The notes beneath the pieces were generated by a model. That model searched no databases, was not told the DNA's origin, and saw only the letters and a list, made by a program, of their open reading frames with translations. DNA of 64,000 nt, from positions 1-64,000 of the forward strand of contig JACQEY010000111.1 in the NCBI GenBank assembly GCA_016200355.1. The letters are read 5' to 3'. This stretch comes from Nitrospirota bacterium (GTDB lineage Bacteria > Nitrospirota > Nitrospiria > Nitrospirales > Nitrospiraceae). Positions within the stretch are counted from its first letter, which is position 1; each line of letters begins with the position of its first letter. Both the position numbers and the translations under genes were made by a program. Shown piece after piece: positions 40,974-51,472 of the stretch.

Positions 40974-41552
40974 ATGGGCAAGCGACAGTCTTCACCCTCA
41001 CCCCTCACCCCTTACCCCTCACGGGTCACGGCCTGCGTCTTCCGCACGCCATGGGGCTGGATGGGCATGTCCGAAACGACAAAAGGGATCAATGCGGTGG
41101 TGTTGCCGAAGGCCTCGCGCCAGACTGTGCTGTCAGAGTTGGGATTTCCCTCAGTCGAGCGGCTGGAGGGCCGGACTTCTCCACGATTGCGAGAAGCGCA
41201 GACGCAATTGCTCGGTTATCTTGCCGGAACGCGCAGATCCTTCGATCTGCCGCTGGATCTCTCACGAGGGACAAGTTTTCAGCAGAAGGTCTGGCGGACT
41301 CTTCGACGCATCTCTTACGGCCGGCTTCGGTCCTATCAATGGGTGGCTGCCCGTGTTGGAGGCAGACAGTATGCCCGCGCCGTCGGCAATGCCGTGGGGG
41401 CGAATCCCATGCCGATCGTGATTCCTTGCCATCGCATTGTGGCACAGGATGCATCGCTCGGCGGATTCTCAGGCGGCTTGCCTACGAAACGAAAACTGCT
41501 CACTCTCGAAGGAACTCTGGCTGTGCTTCGACCGGGACGATCGTTAGGATGA
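40974..41552 (+). CDS. ogt: Methylated-DNA--protein-cysteine methyltransferase
   Basis: [29 protein letters not shown]. Confidence 0.92.
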   Translation: MGKRQSSPSPLTPYPSRVTACVFRTPWGWMGMSETTKGINAVVLPKASRQTVLSELGFPSVERLEGRTSPRLREAQTQLLGYLAGTRRSFDLPLDLSRGTSFQQKVWRTLRRISYGRLRSYQWVAARVGGRQYARAVGNAVGANPMPIVIPCHRIVAQDASLGGFSGGLPTKRKLLTLEGTLAVLRPGRSLG

Positions 41553-41998
41553 AGGCCGTGATTCAGCGGGTGACCAGAGCGTCGGTTCACGTTGAGGGCA
41601 AGACCGTTGGCCAGATCGAATCTGGCCTCCTGGTGTTGTTGGGCGTGGCAAAGGGCGATGGGGAGACCGACGGACGTTATCTCGTTGAGAAGATCCGCAT
41701 GCTCCGGATCTTTTCCGATGAGCAGGGGAAGATGAATCGTTCGTTGGCAGACATTGGGGGATCGGTCTTGCTGGTGTCCCAGTTTACCTTATTGGGCAGG
41801 ACGGCGAATGGCCGGCGTCCGAGTTTTGACGAGGCGGCGCCCCCGGATGAAGCCAAGCGTCTATATGAGGGAGTGGTGACCGACTTGCGGGCACAAGGGA
41901 TTCCGGTTCAAACAGGCGTCTTCGCTGCCCACATGCAGGTCGAGTTGCTGAACGACGGGCCGGTGACTTTTGTCCTCGACAGCCGCGGCGCGAACTAG
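41549..41998 (+). CDS. dtd: D-aminoacyl-tRNA deacylase
   Basis: [38 protein letters not shown] overlap with ogt. Confidence 0.95.
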   Translation: MKAVIQRVTRASVHVEGKTVGQIESGLLVLLGVAKGDGETDGRYLVEKIRMLRIFSDEQGKMNRSLADIGGSVLLVSQFTLLGRTANGRRPSFDEAAPPDEAKRLYEGVVTDLRAQGIPVQTGVFAAHMQVELLNDGPVTFVLDSRGAN

Positions 41999-42114
41999 TT
42001 CAGATCTGCGCTCAAGTCTGTCTCGTGAAGACCGAAAGAAGGACCATGGGGCCGATATCGGCCATCGTCTGCTATAATGAGTTCAGACGTTCTCGGAATG
42101 AGTGAGAGGTGGGT

Positions 42115-42681
42115 ATGGGAACGCAAGTTCCGCCACGGCATCCGCTCCGTCAGCTGTTCGGCGCCCTGACCGAGAAGAGTTTCACGGAACATCTCGGGTG
42201 GCCTGACCTCAACGTCACCAGCTACGTCTCCAACCTGCTCGTCGACTTTACCCACAGCGACCAACTGTATAAAATCAGAAATCAGCGAGACCAACCAGTC
42301 GATACGGTGGTGGACCTCTTGTTTGAGTCGGAAGTGTTGCTCGAGGCGCAGTCGATGGATCGTGAACGGGACGTGCATCAGCATATCGGCGATTTCACGC
42401 TCTTCATGGCGGGGCTGTTTCCCGAATATCTGCGCCGTCTGAAGACGACCGGGTTGATCTACCACAAGGATTTCCTCGTGGACTATATGAAGACGGGAAA
42501 GCGCTCCTACGGGATTGTCGCGCGAATGGCTGACAGCCCATCAGGGGAAGAGCCTCCTCTGTTCAGGAAACTCTCCGACAACTTCGAGCTCTGTGTCACC
42601 GGCCTGGGATTCGTGCGATCCGATCTGGACCGCATGAAAGATCCGGCGTACCGGCACGCTCGGAAGCTTCTCCTCAATTGA
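42115..42681 (+). CDS. Conserved hypothetical protein
   Basis: Intact ORF ending 4 bp into the next start; PRHPLRQLFGALTEKSFTEHLGWPDLNVTSYVSNLLVDFTHSDQLYKI. Confidence 0.85.
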   Translation: MGTQVPPRHPLRQLFGALTEKSFTEHLGWPDLNVTSYVSNLLVDFTHSDQLYKIRNQRDQPVDTVVDLLFESEVLLEAQSMDRERDVHQHIGDFTLFMAGLFPEYLRRLKTTGLIYHKDFLVDYMKTGKRSYGIVARMADSPSGEEPPLFRKLSDNFELCVTGLGFVRSDLDRMKDPAYRHARKLLLN

Positions 42682-43565
42682 CCAGTTCCCATCCTCTCAT
42701 TCTTGCCCACGGAGGCGCCGGATCCCGTCGTGTGACTTCGGCGCAGGCCACCTGTCTGGCCGATGCGCTCGCGGCCGGCTACGGCATCCTCGCGCAAGGA
42801 GGCTCTGCGCTGATCGCCGTCGAACGTACGATCGGTCTCCTGGAGCAATCGGGCTTGTTCAATGCGGGACGAGGAGCGAATCGTCAGCTGGACGGGGTAC
42901 AGCGTATGGATGCCGCAATCATGGAAGGGACCCAACTCAAAGCTGGAGCTGTCGCCTCGATCGAAGGAATCGCGCATCCGATTACGGCGGCCAGATTGGT
43001 CATGGAAGAGACAGACCATGTTCTGTTAGTGGGACCGTTCGCCGGAAGATTTGCGCAGCATTTCAAACTCGACCGGCATCGTTCTACCGGCGCACCTCGC
43101 CGCCTCTCCTACGACCGGATTCTCGGGAAACAGAAACGTTCAACAAGAGAACGGCACGGGACCGTCGGCGCCGTCGCCTTGGATCGGTCCGGGACGGTAG
43201 CGGCAGGGGCCTCGACCGGGGGCATCGACTCGATGTTGCCGGGGCGAGTCGGCGACACGCCCCTCATCGGCTGTGGAGTCTACGCGGACAATCAGAGCGG
43301 TGCTGTGTCGATGACAGGAGCGGGCGAAGGCATCATCCGCCTTGTAATCGCTAAGAGTATCTGCGATCGTCTAGCTATGGGGAAAAGCCCTGCAGTTGCC
43401 GCTCGACAGGCGTTGCGGATGCTGGTGTCTCGGATCCGTGGGTCAGCTGGGGCATTAATTCTTTCGCCGGACGGGCGATTTGCCATTAGGCATGTGACGC
43501 CCCATATGGCTGCGGGGTGGTGGAGTGGAACCGGTCAGCCGACCGTTCGAGGAGAATTTCCATGA
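42678..43565 (+). CDS. Isoaspartyl peptidase / L-asparaginase (Ntn-hydrolase)
   Basis: LILAHGGAGSRR..., RHGTVGAVALDRSGTVAAGASTGG (Thr nucleophile region). Confidence 0.92.
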   Translation: MTSSHPLILAHGGAGSRRVTSAQATCLADALAAGYGILAQGGSALIAVERTIGLLEQSGLFNAGRGANRQLDGVQRMDAAIMEGTQLKAGAVASIEGIAHPITAARLVMEETDHVLLVGPFAGRFAQHFKLDRHRSTGAPRRLSYDRILGKQKRSTRERHGTVGAVALDRSGTVAAGASTGGIDSMLPGRVGDTPLIGCGVYADNQSGAVSMTGAGEGIIRLVIAKSICDRLAMGKSPAVAARQALRMLVSRIRGSAGALILSPDGRFAIRHVTPHMAAGWWSGTGQPTVRGEFP

Positions 43566-43993
43566 AAGATGCGTTCTTTCACCTGGCCTTTCCCACCCAC
43601 GATGTGGCGGCCGCAAAACGTTTTTATGTCGATGGACTTGGTTGTACCTTGGGTCGAGAGTCGAGTCATGCCGTCATGTTCGGACTTGCGGGGCACCAAC
43701 TCGTGGCCCATCTGACGACGGAACCCCTGCCACCACAACAAGGCATTTATCCCCGCCATTTCGGCCTGGTATTCTTGTCGAAAAGCTCGTGGCAACAGTT
43801 CTTGGAACAGGCCCAGGCGAAAAATCTGTTGTTCTATCAACAGCCCCGCGTCCGGTTCCCTGGTACCCGGATCGAACACCACACATTCTTTCTAGAAGAT
43901 CCTTCCCACAATCTGCTTGAATTCAAACACTACACGTATGAGTCGGCCATCTTCGGTGAGCGAGACTATCGTGAGGTCGGCGACTCGTTATAG
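43562..43993 (+). CDS. VOC (glyoxalase-like) family protein
   Basis: FHLAFPTHDVAAAKRFYVDGLGC, HHTFFLEDPSHNLLEFKHY. Confidence 0.9.
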   Translation: MKDAFFHLAFPTHDVAAAKRFYVDGLGCTLGRESSHAVMFGLAGHQLVAHLTTEPLPPQQGIYPRHFGLVFLSKSSWQQFLEQAQAKNLLFYQQPRVRFPGTRIEHHTFFLEDPSHNLLEFKHYTYESAIFGERDYREVGDSL

Positions 43994-44802
43994 CCTTCCG
44001 CCTGCTCCTGGTCTTGGGGCTCTGTCGAATCTTGGTCTTGTCCTGGCTCCGGCTCTGGCTTTGGCGCTGGTTCTAGCTTGGGAACTTGGGGAGATTCCCG
44101 AGTAATCCATTTGAGGATTCGGTCGTGGCGGCGAGTAAGGAAGGTTGTTTTTCGTATCGGATCATATCGCCGTGGCGAAGGCAAGCTGGCGGCCAGCCAG
44201 GCGGCCTCGTCGGCCGTCAGGTCGCGCGAGGACTTCTTGAAGTGATGACGGGCTGCGGCCTCAGCGCCATAGACGCCCTGCCCCCACTCGGCGACGTTGA
44301 GGTACAGTTCGAGAATACGCTCCTTCGTGAGATGGTGTTCGAGGGAGCGTGTAATCAGAGCTTCTCGCGCCTTTCGAAGCAGGGACCGTTCGGATGACAG
44401 GTAGAGATTTTTGGCCAGCTGCTGAGTAATGGTGCTCCCTCCACGCTTGAGTTCGCCCGCTTCGAGGTTATACAAAGCCGCATCCTTGATCCCTTCCCAG
44501 TCGAATCCTTCGTGGGTGAAGAACAACGCATCTTCCGCCGCCACGACTGCCTGGCGGAGGTAGGGGGAGATGCGTGAGAGCGGCACCCACGTCCAATGGC
44601 GTTCGATGGTGCGGCCTTTGGCCTCGGCCTGAGTCTGTCGAGCCTCCATCAGGGCCGTCACGGTCGGATTGGTCGCGCGCAAGGCCGAGACGTCGGGCAT
44701 CTCGAGCAACCAGAGAAAGAGCACTGCTCCGATCGGAAGGCAGAGGCCGATGATCAGGAAGGCCTTCATGCGGGACCGGAGTCGTGCGGTTGACTTCCGC
44801 AT
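43966..44802 (-). CDS. mtgA: Monofunctional biosynthetic peptidoglycan transglycosylase
   Basis: VAAEDALFFTHEGFDWEGI, GGSTITQQLAKNLYLS, ERILELYLNVAEWGQGVYG. Confidence 0.95.
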   Translation of the reverse strand: MRKSTARLRSRMKAFLIIGLCLPIGAVLFLWLLEMPDVSALRATNPTVTALMEARQTQAEAKGRTIERHWTWVPLSRISPYLRQAVVAAEDALFFTHEGFDWEGIKDAALYNLEAGELKRGGSTITQQLAKNLYLSSERSLLRKAREALITRSLEHHLTKERILELYLNVAEWGQGVYGAEAAARHHFKKSSRDLTADEAAWLAASLPSPRRYDPIRKTTFLTRRHDRILKWITRESPQVPKLEPAPKPEPEPGQDQDSTEPQDQEQAEGYNESPTSR

Positions 44803-44883
44803 CAGAGGCTGCGTATCACAGAGACGACGAAAGCCTGTGTCAATAACTTGGTGTTTGATGGGTGAGTGGCTGGGTGGTCTAGC

Positions 44884-45486
44884 ATGAGAATCCTTACTGC
44901 AGAGTTTATCAGAAGTTGTGCAGGGCCAGAGCAGTTTCTGAACAGTGACCTCCCGGAGGTTGCCTTCATTGGGCGGTCGAACGTTGGAAAGTCCTCTCTC
45001 ATCAACTCTCTCTTGCAGCGCAAGGGGCTGGCCAAGGTAAGCCGGACGCCGGGAAAGACTCGTTTGGTCAATCTCTTTCGGATCACCAGCGACGATCCTG
45101 GGTTGGCGCGTTTCGTGGTGGTGGATTTGCCCGGGTATGGCTACGCGAAGGTGTCAAAAGCGCTGCGGGCTCAGTGGGCCCCATTGATCGAGCAGTATCT
45201 CGACGGCAGTGAACAGCTGCGCGCGGTGGTGGTGTTGGTCGAAAGTCGTGTGCTGAGCGAACAAGACAGTCAGACGATCGCATGGCTCTCGTCCGTCGGA
45301 AGGCCTCCCATCGTGGTGGCGACGAAAGTGGACAAGTTAAAAATGAGCGAGCGCATCGGTGCGCTTCGCCGGCTGCAGGAAGGACTGGGATTGGTCGAGC
45401 GCGATAAAATTATTCCTTACTCTTCGGTGACGGGCGAGGGGCGGGAGCGATTGTGGGCGGTCCTGAAAGAGCGGATTCGAACTTGA
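44884..45486 (+). CDS. engB: Ribosome biogenesis GTPase EngB/YsxC
   Basis: GRSNVGKSSLINSLL, TPGKTRLVN, DLPGYGYAKV, TKVDKL. Confidence 0.95.
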   Translation: MRILTAEFIRSCAGPEQFLNSDLPEVAFIGRSNVGKSSLINSLLQRKGLAKVSRTPGKTRLVNLFRITSDDPGLARFVVVDLPGYGYAKVSKALRAQWAPLIEQYLDGSEQLRAVVVLVESRVLSEQDSQTIAWLSSVGRPPIVVATKVDKLKMSERIGALRRLQEGLGLVERDKIIPYSSVTGEGRERLWAVLKERIRT

Positions 45487-46438
45487 TCTCGATGTAGGCC
45501 TTGTTTTTGAGGTCCGCCAGCCACGCTTGGAAGACATCTTCGCTTTTCTGCTGAAAAACGAGTCCCTGAATTTCATTGCGGACTTGCTCATACGGGCGGA
45601 ACTGTTTGGGTTTCTTGTCCTCCAGGCGCACGATATGAAAACCCTCCGAGGTTTCGATCATATCCGAGATGCCGCCGGGCACCAAGGTGGCGATGGTGCG
45701 CTCGATCTCCGGCAAGAGCTCTCCCTGCCGCACTAAACCCAGGTGTCCTCCGTGTGAGGCGTTCGGGCCGTCAGAAAATCGCAGCGCCAAATCCTCGAAT
45801 GACTCCCCCTGCTTGAGCCGCGTCATGACCTCACGAACTTTTTCTCGCGCGTCGGCCGTATCGTCTTGCGAGCGTGGCTTAATGAGAATCTGGCTGAGCG
45901 TGTATTCCTCCGAGAGCGCAAACCGATCGCGGTGTTCCTGGAAGTACCGTTTCATGTCGGAATCTGCGACCATCACCTTGCTCCGCACCTCGCGGTCGAC
46001 GACCCTGAACAGCGTTAGCTGCTCTTGGACGCTTTTCAAGTCTGCCGGCTTCGTCTCGTCGATCGTTCTCACCTGTTGCTTCATCTGCTGCGCCGCTTGC
46101 CGGACTTCCTGATCGGTGACCGTGACGCTTTTTGTCTTGGCTTCCTGGAGTTGCAACTTGCGTTCGATCATCGAGGTCAGCGCCATATACTCTGCCGTCT
46201 TGAGGCGGCGCGCGAGGGCGTCGCCTCGGTGCTCTTTCTGAATCCGCTCCAACTCCGGGGCAAGCTCTCGTTTTATCTCGGACAGCATGATGAGGTCCGA
46301 GTTGACGATTGCGACGATCCCATCTTCCACTTGCGCAGCTGAAAGCAGGGACGCCTGTGCAATCAGCCCCAGTGCGAAGAAGGTCGTATGTTTCAACCAG
46401 CCTGGTACCATCGTGATGAACGAACGGATCGGGATCAT
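45410..46438 (-). CDS. SurA-like periplasmic peptidyl-prolyl isomerase
   Basis: IVAIVNSDLIMLSEIKRE, rotamase domain YTLSQILIK...FSDGPNASHGGHLGLVRQGELLPEIE. Confidence 0.9.
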   Translation of the reverse strand: MIPIRSFITMVPGWLKHTTFFALGLIAQASLLSAAQVEDGIVAIVNSDLIMLSEIKRELAPELERIQKEHRGDALARRLKTAEYMALTSMIERKLQLQEAKTKSVTVTDQEVRQAAQQMKQQVRTIDETKPADLKSVQEQLTLFRVVDREVRSKVMVADSDMKRYFQEHRDRFALSEEYTLSQILIKPRSQDDTADAREKVREVMTRLKQGESFEDLALRFSDGPNASHGGHLGLVRQGELLPEIERTIATLVPGGISDMIETSEGFHIVRLEDKKPKQFRPYEQVRNEIQGLVFQQKSEDVFQAWLADLKNKAYIEIKFESALSGPPTIAPAPRPSPKSKE

Positions 46439-46548
46439 AGACAAAGGCCTCACCATGCGTCGAGAGGATCGGTCTGTCGGCGAGGGTCTGGCGGATTGTA
46501 CACGAATTGGGAAGGACTTAAGAGAAAGCAATTTCGATCCGCGACGAC

Positions 46549-47457
46549 TCAGCGTCTTCCGACGTCGTCGGTGACATAGCGGGCGGCGTCGGCGAGGCGG
46601 ACGGTCGCCTTGGCGCGGATGTCGGCGATCACGCCGTCAAAACGTTTTCGGCGCTTCTCATTGAGCAGCTCCTGTCGGAGGCGTTCCCGAACGGCCACGT
46701 CCGCCTGAATAATTTCCTTGTCGAGAGGCGTCGTCATGACGAGGTAATAGCCGGCCTCCGTCTTGATCGGCGCACTGATGAATCCGGGCTTGAGGGCATG
46801 AATGACTTCATCGACTTCGGGGACGACCAAGTTCTTGTGATAGGGGCCGAGATCGCCACCGCTCGCTTTCGTTTTGCCGTCGATGGAGTAGCGCTGTGCA
46901 AACTTGGCGAAGTCCCCCCCCTGGTTGACCTGCTTTTCGAGATCTTTCGCGGCAGAAATATTGGGCAGCAACATCTGCGACACTCGTACTTTCAATGGCG
47001 TGAGGAGTTCATGCGCATGCTGCTCGTAGAAGGCGTCCAATTCCTCCTTCGAGAGTTCGACCTTGGCTTTGATCCGGTCCTTGAGGAGTTCGTCGAGAAT
47101 CAGTTGTTCCCGGTAGCGCTGCGCTCGATCGCGGATCGCATCGTTCTGGTCGAGTCCTAGCTTGCGCGCTTCCTGCATGAGCAGCTCTCGGGTGATGAGT
47201 TCGTCGAGGAAGAGGCGCTTTCCCCCTTCTTTCAGGTACCGCGCCTTGGTGGCTTCGGCCAGTTCTCCCCAACGGGCGTCGAATTCGGTCTGCGTGATCT
47301 GTCGGCCGTTGACGAGGGCGAGCACGCCCTCCTCGGGCGGTGGCGCGCAGCTGGTAAGTAATAGGAAAGTGCCGCCGATGGCGCAGGCAAGCAGGGAGAC
47401 GAGGCGGCCAGCGACGGCATTCACGAATCCGTTCGATGATCGAGTCATTAGGCGCAT
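46549..47457 (-). CDS. PpiC/parvulin-type foldase lipoprotein
   Basis: VALVNGRQITQTEFD; KVRVSQMLLP...AQRYSIDGKTKASGGDLGPY. Confidence 0.9.
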   Translation of the reverse strand: MRLMTRSSNGFVNAVAGRLVSLLACAIGGTFLLLTSCAPPPEEGVLALVNGRQITQTEFDARWGELAEATKARYLKEGGKRLFLDELITRELLMQEARKLGLDQNDAIRDRAQRYREQLILDELLKDRIKAKVELSKEELDAFYEQHAHELLTPLKVRVSQMLLPNISAAKDLEKQVNQGGDFAKFAQRYSIDGKTKASGGDLGPYHKNLVVPEVDEVIHALKPGFISAPIKTEAGYYLVMTTPLDKEIIQADVAVRERLRQELLNEKRRKRFDGVIADIRAKATVRLADAARYVTDDVGRR

Positions 47458-47467
47458 TTAGACCTTG

Positions 47468-50400
47468 TTACCGAGATGATTGCGGGGGCATCGTGGTGTT
47501 GGTATCACAGCCTCCCAGGCTTTGCAAGGTTGCGGTGAGTTCTCGAAAGATGGAAGGCCAGTCCTGATGCGGCATCTGGAGCTCGAACGAAAGCGGAGAC
47601 AGGAAGCACACCCGCTTTTTGTACCGGTCCATCATTCCATGAATCGCCTGGCTTGACACCTGGCTCTTGGCGCCGAGTGCGACGACGACGGAGTGGGGCT
47701 TGAGGTCGATCGAGTCCACACGCAAGGCCTTGGCTTGGAGCCGCACCTGCATGACTTCGAACAGACGCTCGACGGAGTCCGGAGCCAGTCCATACCGATC
47801 CTGCATTTCGCCATGAAGGAGCGCGAGGTCTCCGACTTGGGTGCAGGACGAGAGCCGTTTATAACAGGAGAGGCGCTGGTGGGGATCAGCGACGTAGTCA
47901 TCCGGGATAAAAGCGGAGACGTTGAGCCGGAGGGTGGGGTCCGGTTCTTCTTCCACCACCTGGCCCTTGAGGCGATGGACAGCCTGTTCCACCATTTGCA
48001 TGTAGAGATCGAGCCCGATGGCAGCAATATGCCCCGATTGCTGTTTGCCGAGGAGGTTGCCGGCGCCACGGATTTCCATGTCTGCCGCGGCGATGCGGAA
48101 GCCGGCGCCCAGTTCGGTAAATTTCTGAATGGCCGTGAGGCGCTTCTGGGCGTCTTCGCTCAACTGCCCCTCATCGGGAACCAGGAAGTAGGCGTAGGCT
48201 TGGTCGCCGCTTCGTCCGACTCGCCCGCGCAGTTGATATAGCTGCGCGAGCCCAAACATGTCGGCGCGATTGACGAAGATCGTGTTGGCATGAGGCACAT
48301 CGATTCCCGACTGGATAATGGCCGAGGCGATCAGTACATCCGCCTCCCTGCGAAAGAATTTCAGCATCACGGCTTCGAGCGGCTTGGCGTTCATCTGCCC
48401 ATGGGCCATCACGATGCGCGCATCGGGCACCAGTTGGTGGAGCCAGGCTCCCGTCTTCTCCATCGTTTCGACCCGATTATGGACGAAGTAGACTTGTCCG
48501 CCCCTCCCGAGTTCACGCAAGATCGCCTCTCGGATGAGTGTGTCGTTTGATCGGACAACCTGCGTGCGAATGGACACGCGGCCTGCCGGGGGGGTTTCGA
48601 TAATTGAGAGATCCCGCACGCTCGCCATGGCCATCTGCAAGGTGCGTGGAATTGGTGTGGCTGTGAGCGTCAAGACATCGACCTGAGTGCGGAGTTGCTT
48701 CAATCGTTCCTTGTGTTTGACGCCGAACCACTGTTCCTCATCGATGATGACGAGGCCCAGATCGCGGAACACCACATCCTTCTGAATGAGCCGGTGGGTT
48801 CCGATTACCACGTCGATGGCGCCGGATGCTACGTCTTTGAGAATGGCTTTGGCCTCCTTCGGCGATTGGAATCGGGAGAGCAAGGCCACGCGAGCCGGGA
48901 ACGGCGCGAACCGTTCTGAGAAATTATCGTAATGTTGGTGGGCCAACAGGGTGGTAGGAACCAGCACCGCCACCTGGCGATTATCTTCCACTGCCTTGAA
49001 AGCCGCGCGCATCGCCACTTCCGTTTTCCCGTACCCGACGTCGCCGCACACCAATCGGTCCATCGGTTTGCTGGACTCCATGTCGTGCGTAATGTCTTCG
49101 ATCGCTTTGAGTTGATCCGCCGTTTCTTCGTACTCAAATGCGGCCTCGAACTCGTGGTACATCGTGCTGTCGAATCCATAGGCATGGCGCGTCACGAGTT
49201 CACGGTTGGCATAGAGGTCGACCAACTCATGGGCCATCTCCTCGATGTCTTGCTTCACCCGCGCGGTCGTTTTGGCCCAACTGGTGCCGCCCAAACGTTC
49301 CAGGCGCGGCGCATGGCCGTCCGCCCCGCTATATCGCTGCACATGGTTGAGTTTCTCCAGCGGGACGTAGAGCTTGTCGCCGCCGGCGAATTCCAGGATC
49401 AAATAATCGCTGTCGAAGTCTTGCACTGAGAGACGTTTGAGGCCTTGGTATTTGGCGATGCCATGTTGGACATGGACGACATAGTCGCCCACGTTGAGAT
49501 CTTCCAGCGAGGAGAGGAAGGTCGCGGCTTTACTCTTGGTCTGCGGCTTATGACGCGCGCCTTTGGCAAACAGTTCCTCTTCCGTCAGGATGGCCAGGCG
49601 CAAGTCCGGTGCGAGGAATCCCGCGGACAAATCGCCGTGCAAGACGTAAAACGGCGCTTTGGTTTTACTGGAAGCGGTCCAGGCCCCCACGGTCCACTCT
49701 GTCGCCGGCACATCGTGTTCGCGCAAGAGCGCCAGCAAGCGATCCACTTGCCCACGACTTCTTGCGACGAGCAGCACGCGGCACTCCTCTCGCAGGCGAT
49801 CCATGATGGCGAGGGTCTGGCTGAAGGGCATGCCACGAGCCCCGAGGCCTGCGCTGGACGGGGTCTGAGCGGGAAAGGCCTGGACCGGATTCCAGGACGG
49901 ATCGCTCGGAGTCAGGGGCTCGAGCGCGAGCGTAGAGCAGCCATTCGTGTGATCCATGAGTTCCGGCCAGGAGAGAAACAATCGCTCCGGTGAGGGGTAG
50001 GGCACGACCGTTTCTCGATCGGCGTGACGGAGATAGCCGTCGTCGATCTTGCCCCAGAGGTCCGCGCAGGCCCCTTCCAACGCAGCCGGCTGATCCAGGA
50101 CCAACACAGGCTGTTCGGTGAAATAATCGAAGAGGGTATTCATGTCAAGGTAAAGATCTGGCGCGCGCCACTCGGCATCCACCGGAATAGGAGCAAGGGC
50201 ATCCGGCGAAGTCTCCGCACGCAGATATTCCCGCGCGGGAAGGACCACCGCGCGATCCAGCTTCGCGGTGGATTTCTGCGTGGCGGGATCGAACAGGCGG
50301 AGCGAATCGACGGTTTCGCCAAGAAATTCAGCACGAAGCGGGTCGGCATAGGCCGTCGAGAAAATATCTACAATACCGCCTCGAATACTGAACTCCCCTG

Positions 50401-50941
50401 GGATTTCCACCACCGAGACTCGGCGGTAGCCGAGACGTAAGAGCCCTCCGGTGAGGGTCTCTCGCTCGATCGTGCCGCGCAGCTTGAACTGCAGGGTGGT
50501 ATGGGTAAAGGTCGCGACGGGTAACAGCCGTTGCATCAGTGCCGCGACGGAGGTGACTAGGACAGTCTGTGGTGCGGTTCGGATGTGATGCAGAGCATTC
50601 ATCCGGCGCGCGATCAACCCGACATGGGGCGCGCTGCCCTCGTATGGCAAAGTTTCCCACCTTGGGAACAGGGCGAGGAGAGCTGTCGGAAGGCCAATGA
50701 GGTCATGGAAAAAGCGCAGGTCGTCGAAGAGGCGTTCCGCCCCCTCATCCGACCCGGTCACGATCAACCACGGTCGATTCCCCAGCGTGCCCGACTGAGG
50801 ATGCAGGAGCGTAGTGAGAGCAAGACCGGCGGTGGAGCCGTACAAGCTTGTGAGGCAAGGACGCCCTCCGTTGCCGACCAATGCGGCTGCGACAGGAGAG
50901 AACCACTGAGCTGTTGGTGAAACGGATGCGGTGTTCGACAC
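47468..50941 (-). CDS. mfd: Transcription-repair coupling factor
   Basis: 1157 aa; VCGDVGYGKTEVAMRAAFKAV, LIIDEEQWFGVKHKE, TLTATPIPRTLQMA, QLRGRVGRSGDQAYAYF. Confidence 0.97.
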   Translation of the reverse strand: MSNTASVSPTAQWFSPVAAALVGNGGRPCLTSLYGSTAGLALTTLLHPQSGTLGNRPWLIVTGSDEGAERLFDDLRFFHDLIGLPTALLALFPRWETLPYEGSAPHVGLIARRMNALHHIRTAPQTVLVTSVAALMQRLLPVATFTHTTLQFKLRGTIERETLTGGLLRLGYRRVSVVEIPGEFSIRGGIVDIFSTAYADPLRAEFLGETVDSLRLFDPATQKSTAKLDRAVVLPAREYLRAETSPDALAPIPVDAEWRAPDLYLDMNTLFDYFTEQPVLVLDQPAALEGACADLWGKIDDGYLRHADRETVVPYPSPERLFLSWPELMDHTNGCSTLALEPLTPSDPSWNPVQAFPAQTPSSAGLGARGMPFSQTLAIMDRLREECRVLLVARSRGQVDRLLALLREHDVPATEWTVGAWTASSKTKAPFYVLHGDLSAGFLAPDLRLAILTEEELFAKGARHKPQTKSKAATFLSSLEDLNVGDYVVHVQHGIAKYQGLKRLSVQDFDSDYLILEFAGGDKLYVPLEKLNHVQRYSGADGHAPRLERLGGTSWAKTTARVKQDIEEMAHELVDLYANRELVTRHAYGFDSTMYHEFEAAFEYEETADQLKAIEDITHDMESSKPMDRLVCGDVGYGKTEVAMRAAFKAVEDNRQVAVLVPTTLLAHQHYDNFSERFAPFPARVALLSRFQSPKEAKAILKDVASGAIDVVIGTHRLIQKDVVFRDLGLVIIDEEQWFGVKHKERLKQLRTQVDVLTLTATPIPRTLQMAMASVRDLSIIETPPAGRVSIRTQVVRSNDTLIREAILRELGRGGQVYFVHNRVETMEKTGAWLHQLVPDARIVMAHGQMNAKPLEAVMLKFFRREADVLIASAIIQSGIDVPHANTIFVNRADMFGLAQLYQLRGRVGRSGDQAYAYFLVPDEGQLSEDAQKRLTAIQKFTELGAGFRIAAADMEIRGAGNLLGKQQSGHIAAIGLDLYMQMVEQAVHRLKGQVVEEEPDPTLRLNVSAFIPDDYVADPHQRLSCYKRLSSCTQVGDLALLHGEMQDRYGLAPDSVERLFEVMQVRLQAKALRVDSIDLKPHSVVVALGAKSQVSSQAIHGMMDRYKKRVCFLSPLSFELQMPHQDWPSIFRELTATLQSLGGCDTNTTMPPQSSR

Positions 50942-50944
50942 TGC

Positions 50945-51427
50945 TTATGTGGATTGTGAACGGATCCGTTGAATGAGAAACGTTGTCGACATACCTGGCA
51001 CCAGAGGAATTGTCCTCACTGCCCCGCCTCGTTGTTCGACTATATCCCGACCGATGATGCGGTCCATGTCCCAATCTCCACCCTTGACCAAAACGTCTGG
51101 CTGTACAGCAGTAATCAGGTTCAAAGGATCCGGCTCGTTGAAGATCGCCACGTAGTCTACGCATCCCAGGGCCGCGAGTACTTCAGCCCGCTGTGCTTCG
51201 GTCACGACTGGCCGGTCTGGCGCTTTGTTCAAACTCCTCACGGATGCGTCGCTGTTGACTCCCACGACCAGTATATCGCCGAGGGCCTTGGCCGCCTGCA
51301 GATATCGAGTGTGTCCAATGTGCATGAGATCGAAACAGCCGTTGGTAAAGACGATCCGCTTCTTCTGTGCGCGGGCTTGTTGCAAGAGCGGAGCGAGTTG
51401 CTCCTTGGTCAAGACCTTCGTGGCCAT
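50945..51427 (-). CDS. rfaE2: D-glycero-beta-D-manno-heptose 1-phosphate adenylyltransferase
   Basis: FTNGCFDLMHIGHTRYLQAAKALGDILVVGVNSDASV, KGGDWDMDRIIGRDIV. Confidence 0.9.
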   Translation of the reverse strand: MATKVLTKEQLAPLLQQARAQKKRIVFTNGCFDLMHIGHTRYLQAAKALGDILVVGVNSDASVRSLNKAPDRPVVTEAQRAEVLAALGCVDYVAIFNEPDPLNLITAVQPDVLVKGGDWDMDRIIGRDIVEQRGGAVRTIPLVPGMSTTFLIQRIRSQST

Positions 51428-51472
51428 GGCCCCATCATACCGGCTGCGGGCCTGGATGGAAAGAGAGGAACA

